Shown piece after piece: positions 8,440 through 17,813 of a stretch of DNA of 64,000 nucleotides (position 1 is the first letter of the stretch; every line of letters begins with the position of its first letter). The DNA lies in assembly GCF_003711105.1 (NCBI RefSeq), contig NZ_CP023865.1:6865001-6929000 (forward strand), read 5' to 3'. The position numbers were made by a program, and so were the translations under genes. The stretch comes from Actinoplanes teichomyceticus ATCC 31121. Its GTDB lineage: Bacteria; Actinomycetota; Actinomycetes; Mycobacteriales; Micromonosporaceae. The notes beneath the pieces were generated by a model. The model was not told the DNA's origin and did not search any database. It was given only the letters and a program-made list of their open reading frames with translations.

Positions 8440-9519
8440 ATGCGTGTCGTCATCGTGGGCGCGACCGGTAACGCCGGAACCGCGCTGCTGCGCCGCCTCC
8501 GTGCCGAACCCGACGTCGAGGCCATCGGAATCGCCCGGCGCACCCCCGAGGACAGCGGTCCCTACGCCGACATGGAGTGGCACCCGGTCGACGTCGGCCA
8601 CCAGGACGCCCTGGACCGGCTGGTCCAGATCTTCCAGGGCGCCGACGCGGTGGTGAACCTGGCCTGGCAGATCCAGCCGAGCCACGACGCCCGGCGGCTG
8701 TACCAGACCAACGTGCTGGGCAGCCGCACGGTGTTCCGGGCGGCGCTGCGCGCCGGCGTCGCCACACTGGTGCACGCCTCCTCGGTCGGCGTCTACTCGC
8801 CGGGGCCGAAATGGGCGTTCGTGACGGAGGGCTGGCTGCGCAACGGCGTCCCGGAGTCGTCGTACAGCCGGCACAAGGCGCTGGTCGAACGGATGCTCGA
8901 CGAGATCGAGTCGGACCATCCGACGCTGCGGGTGGTGCGGCTGCGTCCCGGGCTGATCTTCCAGCGGGACGCCGGGACGGAGATCGGGCGGTACTTCGCC
9001 GGGCCGCTGCTACCGGCCCGGCTGCTGCGGTTCGGGTGGATCCCGGCGCTGCCCGCGCACCCGGGATTGCGGATGCAGGCGGTGCACGCCGACGACGTGG
9101 CCGACGCCTACCTGCGGGTCCTGCGAGCCGACGTGCACGGCGCCTTCAACATCGCCGCCGGGCCGGTGCTGGACCCCCTGACGCTGGCCCGCACGTTCCG
9201 CGGCCTGCCGGTGCCGGTCCCCGGGTTCGCCCTGGAGGGCGCCGCCGCGCTGAGCTGGCGGCTGCGCCTGCAACCGGTCGACCGGGGCTGGGTCCGGCTG
9301 GCGCTCAAGGCGCCGCTGATGTCCTGTGACCGGGCCGCCGGGGAACTCGGCTGGCGGCCGGCCACGGACGCGCTCGACGCGCTGCGCGAGCTGGTGACCG
9401 GGCTGGCCGAGCGGGCCGGGCGTCCGGAGAGCCCGGCGCTGAACCCGGTCGCGAGTCAGCCCGGGCGGTTCGGCGGCCTGCTGCGCGGGCGGCTGCCGGG
9501 TACCGGCGATCCGTACTGA
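8440..9519 (+). CDS. NAD-dependent epimerase/dehydratase family protein (extended SDR)
   Basis: 359-residue extended SDR. The N-terminal nucleotide motif is GATGNAG (residues 7-13), the catalytic YxxxK is YSRHK, and the serine lies in HASSVGVYS. The C-terminal half holds a substrate-binding region of unknown specificity. The ATG at 8440 puts the Rossmann motif at the usual distance from the start; upstream sequence is the CCGG-rich gap. Relatives act on nucleotide sugars, but many in Actinobacteria are uncharacterised. It is convergent with the GGDEF/EAL gene. Confidence 0.8.
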   Translation: MRVVIVGATGNAGTALLRRLRAEPDVEAIGIARRTPEDSGPYADMEWHPVDVGHQDALDRLVQIFQGADAVVNLAWQIQPSHDARRLYQTNVLGSRTVFRAALRAGVATLVHASSVGVYSPGPKWAFVTEGWLRNGVPESSYSRHKALVERMLDEIESDHPTLRVVRLRPGLIFQRDAGTEIGRYFAGPLLPARLLRFGWIPALPAHPGLRMQAVHADDVADAYLRVLRADVHGAFNIAAGPVLDPLTLARTFRGLPVPVPGFALEGAAALSWRLRLQPVDRGWVRLALKAPLMSCDRAAGELGWRPATDALDALRELVTGLAERAGRPESPALNPVASQPGRFGGLLRGRLPGTGDPY

Positions 9520-9531
9520 GCCCCGCCCGGG

Positions 9532-12500
9532 TCAGACCGCGACCGTGGCGACGGCGCGCATCCAGGCCAGCACCTCGGTCGGCCCGAGCGGGCTGGCGAA
9601 CAGGTAGCCCTGGCCCAGCGGGCAGCCGAGCCGCACCAGCAGATCACGGTGCGCGTCGTCCTCGATCCCCTCGGCGACCACGCTCAGCTGCAGCGACCGG
9701 GCCAGGCTGACGATGCCGCTGACCAGGGCCAGCGGTTGCGGGCTGGTCACCATGTCGTCGATGAACGTCTTGTCGATCTTGACCACGTCGATCGGGCGCT
9801 GCCGGAGGTACCCCAGGGACGAGTAGCCGGTGCCGAAGTCGTCGATGGCGATCCGGATGCCCATCTCACGCAGTGTGCTCAGATCCGCCCAGATCCGCTG
9901 CTCGTCATCCTTCATCAGCAGCGTCTCGGTGATCTCCAGCATCAGCGACTCCGGCGGCACACCGGTGTGGTGCAGCGCGTTGCGCACCTGGTCGACGAAC
10001 CCGGCCTCGCGGAACTGCCGGACCGAGACGTTCACGCTGACGTACGGCGCCGGCCCGGGCGCCAGGATCCGGCGCCAGTCGGCGACCGTGCGCAGCGCCT
10101 CCTCCAGCACCCAGCGGCCCATCGGCACGATCAGCCCGCTCTCCTCGGCCACCTCGATGAACTGGTCCGGGGTGATCACGCCGCGGGTCGGGTGGTGCCA
10201 GCGGACCAGCGCCTCGAAACCGACCGCCGCGCCGGTCGGCAGGTCCACGATCGGCTGGTAGTGCAGCAGGAAGTGGCCCTCGTTGACCGCGTGGTCCAGC
10301 GCCGAGCGCAGCTCCAGCCGCTCCACCATCTCGTCGTGCAGGTGCCGCTGGTAGCGCCGCCACTGGTTCTTGCCGGCGCCCTTGGCGACGTACAGCGCCA
10401 GGTCGGCCTGGCGCAGCAGCTCGTCGGAGTCGTTGCCCTCCAGGGTGGTGGTGATGCCGATGCTGGCCACCGCGTGGAGCGGCTTGGCGTCGGTCGGGAC
10501 GGGCTCGGCGAGCGCGGTCAGGATCCGGGTCGCGGTCTCCTCCACCGCGCCCGGGTCGTTCACGTTCTCCACCAGCGCGGCGAACTCGTCGCCGCCGAGC
10601 CGGGCCGCGGTGTCGTCGGCGCGCAGCGAGCCGGCGATCCGGTGCGCCACCGCGATCAGCAGCTGGTCGCCGACCGCGTGGCCGAGCGTGTCGTTGACGA
10701 TCTTGAAATCGTCCAGGTCGATGAAGAGCACGCCGACCACCGAGCCGTCCCGGGCGCTGCGGGCCAGGGCGTGCCTGAGCCGGTCGGCGAACAGCACCCG
10801 GTTGGCCAGGCCGGTCATCGCGTCGTGGAACGCCTGGTGGGTCAGTTCCCGTTCGAGCTGCCGCTGCTCGGTCACGTCCCGCATGGTGATCACCAGCCCG
10901 GACACGCTGGGGTCCGCGCGCAGGTCGCGGCAGCGCAGTTCGAGCAGCAGCTCGGTACCCCGCGCCCCGACCGCCCGGAAGTCCAGCTGCTGCGTGCCCG
11001 GGTCGCCGCCGCGGACCTCGGCGAGCAGCCCGGTGAGCCGGTCCCGGTCCTCCGGGTGGATCACGTCGGGCAGCCGCACCCCGGTCGGGTCGGCCCCGAA
11101 GACGCCGAGCGCGGACGGGCTGGCGTACCGGATCCGGTCGTCCTCGCCGACGATCGTGATCACGTCGGCGGTGTTCAGGATCAGGGTCCGGAAGTACGCC
11201 TCGCTGTTGCGCTGGTTCACCTCGTGGCTCAGCGCGATCCGCTCCAGGGCCAGCGCCACCTGCCCGGCCAGCACCTCCACCGAGCGTTGCAGCTCGCGCA
11301 GCGCCCAGCTGGGCGCGCCCACGTGCAGCACCCCGACCAGCGGGTCGCCGGTCGGCCGGTCCTGCAACACCATCGGGCAGCGCAGCGTGTCGGTGAACCG
11401 GGTGAGCCGGACCGCGACCGCCCAGTCCACGTCCCGGGTCTGCACCAGCCGGGCCGCGGTGCCGGTGGCCCGGTCCACCGCGGCCTGGGCGGCGGCCTCC
11501 GGCGACGGCGGCTCGGACTGCGCGATGCTGATCGCCAGCACCACCCCGTGCGGCACGTCGCCGGGCAGCAGCTGGGCCACCGTGGTACGGACCGCCAGCC
11601 CGACCGCCTCCGCGTCGGCCGCCGACACCAGCGCCGCCGACGCCTCGCGCAGCGCCCGCTCCCGGGCCATCGCCTGCCGGTGGCTGGTCATGATCCCGGA
11701 CATCCGGGCCAGCACCAGCATCAGCATCAGCAGGCTCAGCACGGCCACCAGGAACAGCCCGGCCACCTGGCTCTCCTGGAACAGCTTGACCATCAGCACG
11801 GTCGGCGCGACCAGGGCGGCGACCGCGAGCAGGGCGAGCCGGCCCCGGCCGGTCTCGGTGGCCGGCGCGACCGACGGCCGGATCAGTTCGGCCATCGACG
11901 GGATCAGCGCGGCCATCCCGGCGGTGGCGTAGAGCGCGAGCTGGCCGTACGCCGGCACCCGGGCCACGTCGGCGACCAGCATCGCCCCGGTGCCCGCGCC
12001 CAGCCAGTAGCCCGAGGCGACCAGCCGGCCGGGAACCGTGGCCAGCCGGATCAGCAGGCCCAGGCAGAGCAGGTCGGCGACCGGCAGGGCCAGCTCCACG
12101 CCGCTGACCACCTCGCCGTCCAGCCGCGGGCCGACCACGAACGTCCAGATCAGCAGCGCCACCCCGGAGGTGACGATCATCGCGTCGAGCAGGCCCGGGG
12201 TGTCCCGGGACGCCCCGGTGCGGCGGGCCACGAAACCGGCCAGCGCGACCGCCAGCACCGGGTAGGAGAGCAGCAGCACAGCGGTGCCGGCCGGTTCCAG
12301 CCAGACCAGCCAGTCGGTGAGGAACGGCGGGGCAGCCGCGATCGCCCCGCCCAGCCCGGACAGCGCGGTCGCGGCGGCCAGCAGCCACCACGGCAGCCGG
12401 TGGTCCGGGGCGCTGCGGTAGGTGCCGAGCAGCACGGCGCCGGCCGCGGACAGGCCGCCGAGCAGGCGCAGCCAGCCGTACAGCGGCGGTTCCACCGCGT

Positions 12501-12561
12501 ACCCCACGCCGAGCAGCAGGATCCAGGCGCCGAAGAGGGCCGCCGGCCACCGCGTCGGCAT
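9532..12561 (-). CDS. Membrane-bound PAS/GGDEF/EAL cyclic-di-GMP protein
   Basis: 1009 residues. About ten hydrophobic segments fill residues 1-290, followed by a GAF-like region (about 290-440), a PAS domain (about 445-570), a GGDEF domain with intact LGGDEF near residue 656, and an EAL domain with intact FEALVRW near 780 plus EITET and DDFGTGYSSL. Both catalytic domains keep their key residues, so it could make and degrade c-di-GMP. This multidomain build is common in Actinoplanes and Streptomyces. The start at 12561 has GGGAGGGC upstream and begins exactly at the first membrane segment. It is divergent from the methyltransferase gene, 83 bp away. Confidence 0.9.
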   Translation of the reverse strand: MPTRWPAALFGAWILLLGVGYAVEPPLYGWLRLLGGLSAAGAVLLGTYRSAPDHRLPWWLLAAATALSGLGGAIAAAPPFLTDWLVWLEPAGTAVLLLSYPVLAVALAGFVARRTGASRDTPGLLDAMIVTSGVALLIWTFVVGPRLDGEVVSGVELALPVADLLCLGLLIRLATVPGRLVASGYWLGAGTGAMLVADVARVPAYGQLALYATAGMAALIPSMAELIRPSVAPATETGRGRLALLAVAALVAPTVLMVKLFQESQVAGLFLVAVLSLLMLMLVLARMSGIMTSHRQAMARERALREASAALVSAADAEAVGLAVRTTVAQLLPGDVPHGVVLAISIAQSEPPSPEAAAQAAVDRATGTAARLVQTRDVDWAVAVRLTRFTDTLRCPMVLQDRPTGDPLVGVLHVGAPSWALRELQRSVEVLAGQVALALERIALSHEVNQRNSEAYFRTLILNTADVITIVGEDDRIRYASPSALGVFGADPTGVRLPDVIHPEDRDRLTGLLAEVRGGDPGTQQLDFRAVGARGTELLLELRCRDLRADPSVSGLVITMRDVTEQRQLERELTHQAFHDAMTGLANRVLFADRLRHALARSARDGSVVGVLFIDLDDFKIVNDTLGHAVGDQLLIAVAHRIAGSLRADDTAARLGGDEFAALVENVNDPGAVEETATRILTALAEPVPTDAKPLHAVASIGITTTLEGNDSDELLRQADLALYVAKGAGKNQWRRYQRHLHDEMVERLELRSALDHAVNEGHFLLHYQPIVDLPTGAAVGFEALVRWHHPTRGVITPDQFIEVAEESGLIVPMGRWVLEEALRTVADWRRILAPGPAPYVSVNVSVRQFREAGFVDQVRNALHHTGVPPESLMLEITETLLMKDDEQRIWADLSTLREMGIRIAIDDFGTGYSSLGYLRQRPIDVVKIDKTFIDDMVTSPQPLALVSGIVSLARSLQLSVVAEGIEDDAHRDLLVRLGCPLGQGYLFASPLGPTEVLAWMRAVATVAV

Positions 12562-12644
12562 CCCACGCCCTCCCCGCCCTAGACCTGACGACCGACTGAT
12601 CGGCCCGGCGATCACGGATCTGAGCGGAAGGGCACAATCGTCAG

Positions 12645-13271
12645 GTGCTTCTCGAGTTCGTGCGCGCCCACACCGTTTCGGCGCCGGTTCCGTTCGTCCC
12701 GGAGATAAAGCTGCGGCAGGCCGAGGAGCCGATCGCGCTCTGGGAGGCCACCGAGGCCGGCGGCGCCGAGCAGCCGCCGCCGTTCTGGGCGTTCGCCTGG
12801 GCCGGCGGGCAGGCACTGGCCCGGCACATCCTGGACGATCCGGAGCTGGTCGCCGGGCGCAGCGTCCTCGACCTGGCCACCGGCTCCGGCCTGGTGGCGG
12901 TCGCGGCGGCGAAGGCCGGGGCGCGGCCGGTCACCGCCAACGACATCGACCCGCTGTCGCTGGCCGCGGCCGCGGCCAACGCCGCGGACAACCGGGTCGA
13001 GGTCACCACCATCGAGGGCGACCTGCTGGACACCGACGACCGGTACGGCGTGGTCCTGGCCGGGGACGTCTTCTACAGCCGGGAGATGGCCGGGCGGGTG
13101 CTGCCGTACCTGCGCCGGGCGGCCGGCCGCGGCTCGCTGGTGCTGGTCGGCGACCCGGGCCGGGCCTACCTGCCGGAGGGGCTGGTCAGGCGGGCCACCT
13201 ACGACGTGCCGGTCCCGCCGGCGCTGGAGAGCGTGGACGTACGCCGGACCACGGTCTGGCAGGTGGTGTAG
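12645..13271 (+). CDS. Class I SAM-dependent methyltransferase (ETFB/L11 lysine methyltransferase-like)
   Basis: 208 residues. The SAM-binding motif DLATGSGLVA (about residues 86-95) and acidic motif II ANDIDPLSL are clear, followed by GDVFYS. Overall layout resembles the METTL20/PrmA-like protein lysine methyltransferases, whose bacterial members are short and lack the PrmA N-terminal domain. The target protein is unknown. The start is a GTG; upstream frames overlap the divergent GGDEF gene. Convergent with the ROK kinase, 24 bp apart. Confidence 0.8.
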   Translation: MLLEFVRAHTVSAPVPFVPEIKLRQAEEPIALWEATEAGGAEQPPPFWAFAWAGGQALARHILDDPELVAGRSVLDLATGSGLVAVAAAKAGARPVTANDIDPLSLAAAAANAADNRVEVTTIEGDLLDTDDRYGVVLAGDVFYSREMAGRVLPYLRRAAGRGSLVLVGDPGRAYLPEGLVRRATYDVPVPPALESVDVRRTTVWQVV

Positions 13272-13295
13272 GGCCGCGCCGGGTCGTCCGGCGGG

Positions 13296-14138
13296 TCAGC
13301 GCTGGCCCAGCGTCCAGGCCCGCACGCCGCCGACGATGCCGGCCGTGTTCGGCACCACCACCACGTCGTCACCCATCCGGGCGAGCTGGGTCGGGGTGAT
13401 CAGCCGGGAGTTGCCGCCGCCCAGGTAGACCCGGTCCCAGAGGAAGACCGGCCGCAGCCCGTCGATCACGTTGCGCACCCGGCGGGACCAGAGCGCGTCC
13501 CCGAGCCGGCGGCGCTCGTGCTCACCGATGTACGTGTCGTAGGACATCCCCCAGCGCACCGGGGCCTGCGACATCTCCAGGTGCGGGGCCAGCTCGCCGC
13601 CGTCGAAGAGCGCGCAGCCCAGCCCGGTCCCGAGGGTCAGCACCAGTTCGCAGCCGGTGCCCGCGACCACCCCGGCGCCGTGCACCTCGGCGTCGTTGAG
13701 CACCAGGGTCGGCAGCCCGAACGCCTCGGCCAGCGCGGTCCGCGCGTCGAACCCGCGCCACGCCTCGACCAGCTCCGGATCCACCCGGGTGCGCGGCCCG
13801 CTGCGGGTCACGTAGTGCGGGGTGGCCACCACCACCCCGTGCCGGATCATGCCCGGCATCCCGACCGTCACCCGGTCCGCGGTGGGCAGCTGCTCGCCGA
13901 GGTTCACCAGCGTCTTGACGAACAGGTCGGGCGGCAGCGGGTACGGCGTCGGCACCCGGATCGGGTGCGCCCGCATGGTCCCGGCCTCGTCCAGCACCGA
14001 GCCCTTGATGCCGCCGCCGCCGCAGTCGATGGTCAGGGTGAACGCCCTGACCGCCGGGGCGAGTTCCGGCTCCCGGACGGCGCGGCCCAGCGGCGCGGAG
14101 GCCGGCGGGCCCGGGAACGACCTGGATTCGCTCGTCAA
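13296..14138 (-). CDS. ROK-family sugar kinase, polyphosphate-glucokinase-like
   Basis: 280 residues. The N-terminal phosphate-binding loop is TIDCGGGGIKGS, the catalytic Asp is in LNDAEVHGAG, and the ATP motif is LTLGTGLGCALF. The zinc-binding CxCGxxGC of many ROK repressors and hexokinases is absent, as in the polyphosphate glucokinase branch. The start is taken as TTG at 14138; residues before about 35 are unlike the family, so an internal start is possible. It lies 40 bp downstream of bioD on the same strand and may be co-transcribed, without an obvious functional link. Confidence 0.75.
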   Translation of the reverse strand: MTSESRSFPGPPASAPLGRAVREPELAPAVRAFTLTIDCGGGGIKGSVLDEAGTMRAHPIRVPTPYPLPPDLFVKTLVNLGEQLPTADRVTVGMPGMIRHGVVVATPHYVTRSGPRTRVDPELVEAWRGFDARTALAEAFGLPTLVLNDAEVHGAGVVAGTGCELVLTLGTGLGCALFDGGELAPHLEMSQAPVRWGMSYDTYIGEHERRRLGDALWSRRVRNVIDGLRPVFLWDRVYLGGGNSRLITPTQLARMGDDVVVVPNTAGIVGGVRAWTLGQR

Positions 14139-14178
14139 TTCCGGACCTCTCGACGTCGGCGGGCTGCCGGGGGTGCGG

Positions 14179-15303
14179 TCAACCCGCCTCCTCGGCCCAG
14201 ACCCGCCAATTATCCAGGACCCCGTGCAGGGCCGGGGTGAGCCAGCCCGGGGCGGACCGGCGGAAGACCCCGGGATCCATCGACCCGGCGCCGGCCGGGA
14301 GCGCGCCGACCAGGTGCGGGACCAGCTCGCCGAGGTTGGCCCAGTGCACCAGCTCGGGCTCGGCCGGCCAGGCGCCCAGAATCACCTTGGCGCGCACCCC
14401 GCGGCGGGTCAGCGCCTCCAGGGTGAGCGCGGTGTGGTTCAGCGTGCCCAGCCCGGCCCGGGCCACCACCAGCACGTTCGCGCCGAGCGTGGTGGCCAGG
14501 TCGGCGAACGTCCAGGGCTCGCCGGACGGGCGCACGCCCATCGGCACGAGCAGGCCACCGGCTCCCTCGACCAGCACCAGGTCGTGCTTCTCGGCCTCGG
14601 CCCGGATCGCGTCGACCACCTCGTACAGCTCCAGCGGCGGCAGTTCGGCGACCTTGGCGGCGGCCAGCGGGGCGAGCGGCTCCGGGTATTCCGCCAGGGT
14701 GCGCACGGTGTCCGGGCCGGCCAGGCGGGTGACCACCTCGGCGTCGGTCGGCGCGCCGGTGACGATGCCGGTCTGGCCGGGCTTGAGCACCGCGACACGC
14801 AGCCCCGCGGCCTGCGCCGCGGCGGCCACCGCGGCGGTGGCGACGGTCTTGCCGACCTCGGTGTCGGTGCCGGTGACCAGCACGATGCCGGCCCACTCGA
14901 CCGGGTCCGCGGCCCGGCGGGTCGCGCCCGCCGCGGCGGCGCCGGGCTGCGGGCCGGTCTCCGGCGCGTCCTGCGGCCGCGGCTCCGGTTCGCCGCCGGA
15001 TCCGGGCGCCTCGCCGGGCTCCGCCGGCGGCGTCGCCCGCGGGTCCGCGGTGGCCGGGCCCGGCTGTTCGGCGGCCGGTCCGGCGGGCGGCGCGGTCACC
15101 CCCGGCGACGGTACGTCCCCGGACCGCCCGGCGTCCCCGGCCGCGTGCCCGCCCCCGTGCGCGTGCAGCGGATCGGCCGGGTCCAGCACCCGGGTCGGCG
15201 GGGCGACGGGCAGCCCGTGCCCGCCGCTGCGCCAGCCGCGCGGCAGCGGGGTGACCGCGATGCCCGGGTAGGAGGGGAGAGCCGGGGGACGTTGGGCGTT
15301 CAT
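14179..15303 (-). CDS. bioD: Dethiobiotin synthetase with long Pro-rich N-terminal extension
   Basis: ATP-dependent ring closure of diaminopelargonate with CO2, the step before BioB. The P-loop GTDTEVGKT is at residues 145-153 of this 374-residue frame, followed by LKPGQTG and VEGAGGLLVPMG. The family normally starts within about ten residues of the P-loop, so about 135 residues here are extra: a basic segment (SYPGIAVTPLPRGWRSGGHG) and then a Pro/Ala/Glu-rich linker. No Met lies nearer the P-loop, though GTG starts inside the linker are possible. The ATG overlaps the bioF stop by 4 bp, favouring the long form. Confidence 0.88.
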   Translation of the reverse strand: MNAQRPPALPSYPGIAVTPLPRGWRSGGHGLPVAPPTRVLDPADPLHAHGGGHAAGDAGRSGDVPSPGVTAPPAGPAAEQPGPATADPRATPPAEPGEAPGSGGEPEPRPQDAPETGPQPGAAAAGATRRAADPVEWAGIVLVTGTDTEVGKTVATAAVAAAAQAAGLRVAVLKPGQTGIVTGAPTDAEVVTRLAGPDTVRTLAEYPEPLAPLAAAKVAELPPLELYEVVDAIRAEAEKHDLVLVEGAGGLLVPMGVRPSGEPWTFADLATTLGANVLVVARAGLGTLNHTALTLEALTRRGVRAKVILGAWPAEPELVHWANLGELVPHLVGALPAGAGSMDPGVFRRSAPGWLTPALHGVLDNWRVWAEEAG

Positions 15304-16454
15304 GGTGCGCACTCCACGATCACGTTCAGGGCCCGGGCGAAGTCCGCCTCGGGCACACCCGCGTTCAGCGTCAGCCGCAGGCGCGAGCTGCCGTCCGGGG
15401 TCGACGGCGGCCGGAAACACCCGACCGCCACCCCACGATCCCGGCAGTCCGCGGCCCAGCCGAGCGCGGCCTCCGGACCCGGTGCCAGCACCGAGAGCAC
15501 CCCGGCGGCCGGGTCGGCCACCGGGAAGCCGGCCGCACGCAGCCGCGCGGCGATCCGCCCGCCCCGCTCGGCCAGGGTCGCGCGCCGGTCGTCGGCCGAG
15601 CGGGCCAGCCCGATCGCCGCGTGCACGCCGGCCACCACCGCCGGGGGCGGGGCGGTGTCGTAGATGAAGGTGCGGCCGGTGTCGACCAGGTGGCGGATCA
15701 CCGGCTCGGCGCCGGCGACCACCCCACCCGCGCCTCCCAACGATTTGGACAGTGTCGCGGTGACGAGCACGTCCGGCCGCCCGGCCAGGCCGGCCGCCCG
15801 GACGCCGCCGCTGCCGGACGGCCCGAGCAGGCCGAGCGCGTGCGCGTCGTCGACGATCAGCAGCGCGCCGCGGGCCGAGGTGACCGCGTACAGCTCGGCG
15901 AGCGGGGCGAGGTCGCCGTCGACCGAGAAGACCGACTCGGTGACCACCGCGGCGGTACGGCCGCGGTGCGCGTCCAGGATCGCGGCCACGCCGGCCGGAT
16001 CGTTGTGCGGGGCGACCACCACCGGGCGACCGGACATCTTGCAGCCGTCGATCAGGGACGCGTGGTTGTACGCGTCGGACACCACCAGGTCGCAGACCGC
16101 GGCGGCGGCCCGGATCACCGCCAGGTTCGCCAGGTAGCCGGAGGAGAACACCAGGCTTGCGGCCGTGCCCAGCCAGGCGGCCAGCTCGCGCTCCAGGGCG
16201 GCGTGCGCGTCGGTGCTGCCACGGACCAGACGGGAACCGGTGGCGCCCAGGCCGTACGCGGCAAGCGCCTGCCGTGCCGCGCCGACCACCTCGGGGTGGC
16301 CGGCGAGCCCGAGATAGTCGTTGCCGGCCAGGTCGACGACCCGGTCGCCGGCCGGCCGCGGCAGCAGCTGACGGGTGAGCCCCGCCTTGGCCCGCTCGCG
16401 GGCCAGGCGATCCAGTGACTCCAACCAGTCCGCCAAGACGCCCCCAGAGATCAC
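15300..16454 (-). CDS. bioF: 8-amino-7-oxononanoate synthase
   Basis: PLP enzyme condensing pimeloyl thioester with L-alanine. Of 384 residues, the PLP lysine is K237 in TLSKSLGG, preceded by the Asp and His of VDDAHALG, and the family motif FSSGYLANLAV is present. The start is annotated at the GTG at 16454; a TTG 18 bp further in, just after GGGGG, is an alternative. The next gene, bioD, overlaps its stop by ATGA, so the two are translationally coupled. bioB diverges across a 67-bp gap in which I recognise no BirA or BioQ site. Confidence 0.93.
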   Translation of the reverse strand: MISGGVLADWLESLDRLARERAKAGLTRQLLPRPAGDRVVDLAGNDYLGLAGHPEVVGAARQALAAYGLGATGSRLVRGSTDAHAALERELAAWLGTAASLVFSSGYLANLAVIRAAAAVCDLVVSDAYNHASLIDGCKMSGRPVVVAPHNDPAGVAAILDAHRGRTAAVVTESVFSVDGDLAPLAELYAVTSARGALLIVDDAHALGLLGPSGSGGVRAAGLAGRPDVLVTATLSKSLGGAGGVVAGAEPVIRHLVDTGRTFIYDTAPPPAVVAGVHAAIGLARSADDRRATLAERGGRIAARLRAAGFPVADPAAGVLSVLAPGPEAALGWAADCRDRGVAVGCFRPPSTPDGSSRLRLTLNAGVPEADFARALNVIVECAP

Positions 16455-16521
16455 GAGAAACGGAAACTATCACCCACCACCGACCGTCCCTGCCGGGCCG
16501 GGAACTCTGTAGGGTACGGAC

Positions 16522-17517
16522 ATGCCTCAGATCCTCGACCGGGCCCGTGCCCGGGTCCTCGCCGACGGCGTCGGCCTCGACCAGGCCGAGATCCTGCAGA
16601 TCCTGCGCCTTCCCGACGAGGACCTGCCCGAGCTCCTGCAGCTGGCCCACGACGTGCGGATGACCTGGTGCGGCCCGGAGGTCGAGGTCGAGGGGATCGT
16701 CTCGCTGAAGACCGGCGGCTGCCCGGAGGACTGCCACTTCTGCTCCCAGTCCGGGCTGTTCGCGTCCCCGGTGCGCGCCGTCTGGCTGGACATTCCGTCC
16801 CTGGTGGAGGCGGCCCGGCAGACCGCCGCGACCGGGGCGACCGAGTTCTGCATCGTGGCCGCCGTGCGGGGCCCGGACCGGCGGCTGATGGACCAGATGC
16901 GCGCCGGCGTCAAGGCGATCCGGGAGGCGGTCGACATCCAGGTCGCCGCCAGCCTCGGCATGCTCTCCCAGGAGCAGGTGGACGAGCTCGTCGAGATGGG
17001 CGTGCACCGGTACAACCACAACCTGGAGACCTGCCGCTCCTACTTCCCGAACGTGGTGACCACCCATTCGTGGGAGGAACGCTGGACCACGCTCAAGATG
17101 GTCCGTGAGTCCGGGATGGAGGTCTGCTGCGGCGGCATCCTCGGCCTGGGCGAGACGATCGAGCAGCGTGCCGAGTTCGCCGCGCAGCTGGCCGAGCTGG
17201 ACCCGCACGAGGTCCCGCTGAACTTCCTCAATCCCCGGCCCGGCACCCCGCTCGGCGACCGCCCGGTGGTGGAGGGCAGGGACGCGCTGCGGGCGATCGC
17301 CGCGTTCCGGCTGGCGATGCCGAGGACCATCCTGCGGTACGCCGGTGGCCGCGAGATCACGCTGGACGACCTGGAGACGCGCGAGGGGCTGCTCGGCGGG
17401 ATCAACGCGGTCATCGTCGGCAACTACCTGACCACGCTGGGCCGCCCGGCGACCGCCGACCTGGAGCTGCTGCGGGACCTGAAGATGCCGGTCAAGTCCC
17501 TGTCGGCGACGTTCTGA
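16522..17517 (+). CDS. bioB: Biotin synthase
   Basis: 331-residue radical-SAM enzyme that inserts sulfur into dethiobiotin. The SAM [4Fe-4S] ligands are C67, C71 and C74 in CPEDCHFC. Family motifs YNHNLET and the C-terminal RYAGGRE (sulfur-donor cluster region) are intact. The stop overlaps the next start by one base (TGATG), coupling it to the auxiliary protein gene. Head-to-head with bioF-bioD, so the whole late biotin pathway is here except BioA. Confidence 0.95.
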   Translation: MPQILDRARARVLADGVGLDQAEILQILRLPDEDLPELLQLAHDVRMTWCGPEVEVEGIVSLKTGGCPEDCHFCSQSGLFASPVRAVWLDIPSLVEAARQTAATGATEFCIVAAVRGPDRRLMDQMRAGVKAIREAVDIQVAASLGMLSQEQVDELVEMGVHRYNHNLETCRSYFPNVVTTHSWEERWTTLKMVRESGMEVCCGGILGLGETIEQRAEFAAQLAELDPHEVPLNFLNPRPGTPLGDRPVVEGRDALRAIAAFRLAMPRTILRYAGGREITLDDLETREGLLGGINAVIVGNYLTTLGRPATADLELLRDLKMPVKSLSATF

Positions 17518-17693
17518 TGTTCTGCGACCGGTGCGGCCGGCCCGCGTCCGAGGGAGATCACACGGGGTGCGCCGCGGCGCGGGAGCTGGAGCCGCCACGG
17601 TTCTGCCCGGACTGCCGCCGGCGGATGAAGGTGCAGGTGGTGCCGACCGGCTGGACGGCCACCTGTGTGGAGCACGGCACCCGTCGCGGTTGA
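17517..17693 (+). CDS. bsaP: Biotin synthase auxiliary protein BsaP
   Basis: 58-residue Cys-rich protein read directly from the sequence, beginning [15 protein letters not shown]. Six cysteines (C3, C6, C18, C30, C33, C50) include two CxxC pairs. Position right after bioB with a one-base overlap, size and N-terminal CDRCGRP match actinobacterial BsaP, a small protein reported to be needed by mycobacterial-type biotin synthases, probably through their iron-sulfur cluster. The identification rests on context and motif; I could not align it. Confidence 0.8.
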   Translation: MFCDRCGRPASEGDHTGCAAARELEPPRFCPDCRRRMKVQVVPTGWTATCVEHGTRRG

Positions 17694-17813
17694 CGGCCGC
17701 ACCGGACGGCCGCACGGGGTCGCGGCCTCCGGGAGCACCCGGTGGCCCGACCGCGGGTGGACCCTTGGGTGGCAGCGGACCCGAACCGGTGCCCGCCGCC
17801 ACCCCTCTCACCG

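Noticed and set aside
16455..16521. BioQ or BirA operator between bioF and bioB
   Set aside because: No convincing inverted repeat was visible in these 67 bp.
14179..17811. 1210-codon minus-strand frame
   Set aside because: Only its last 374 codons (bioD) are real; the rest is antisense to bioB and out of frame with bioF.
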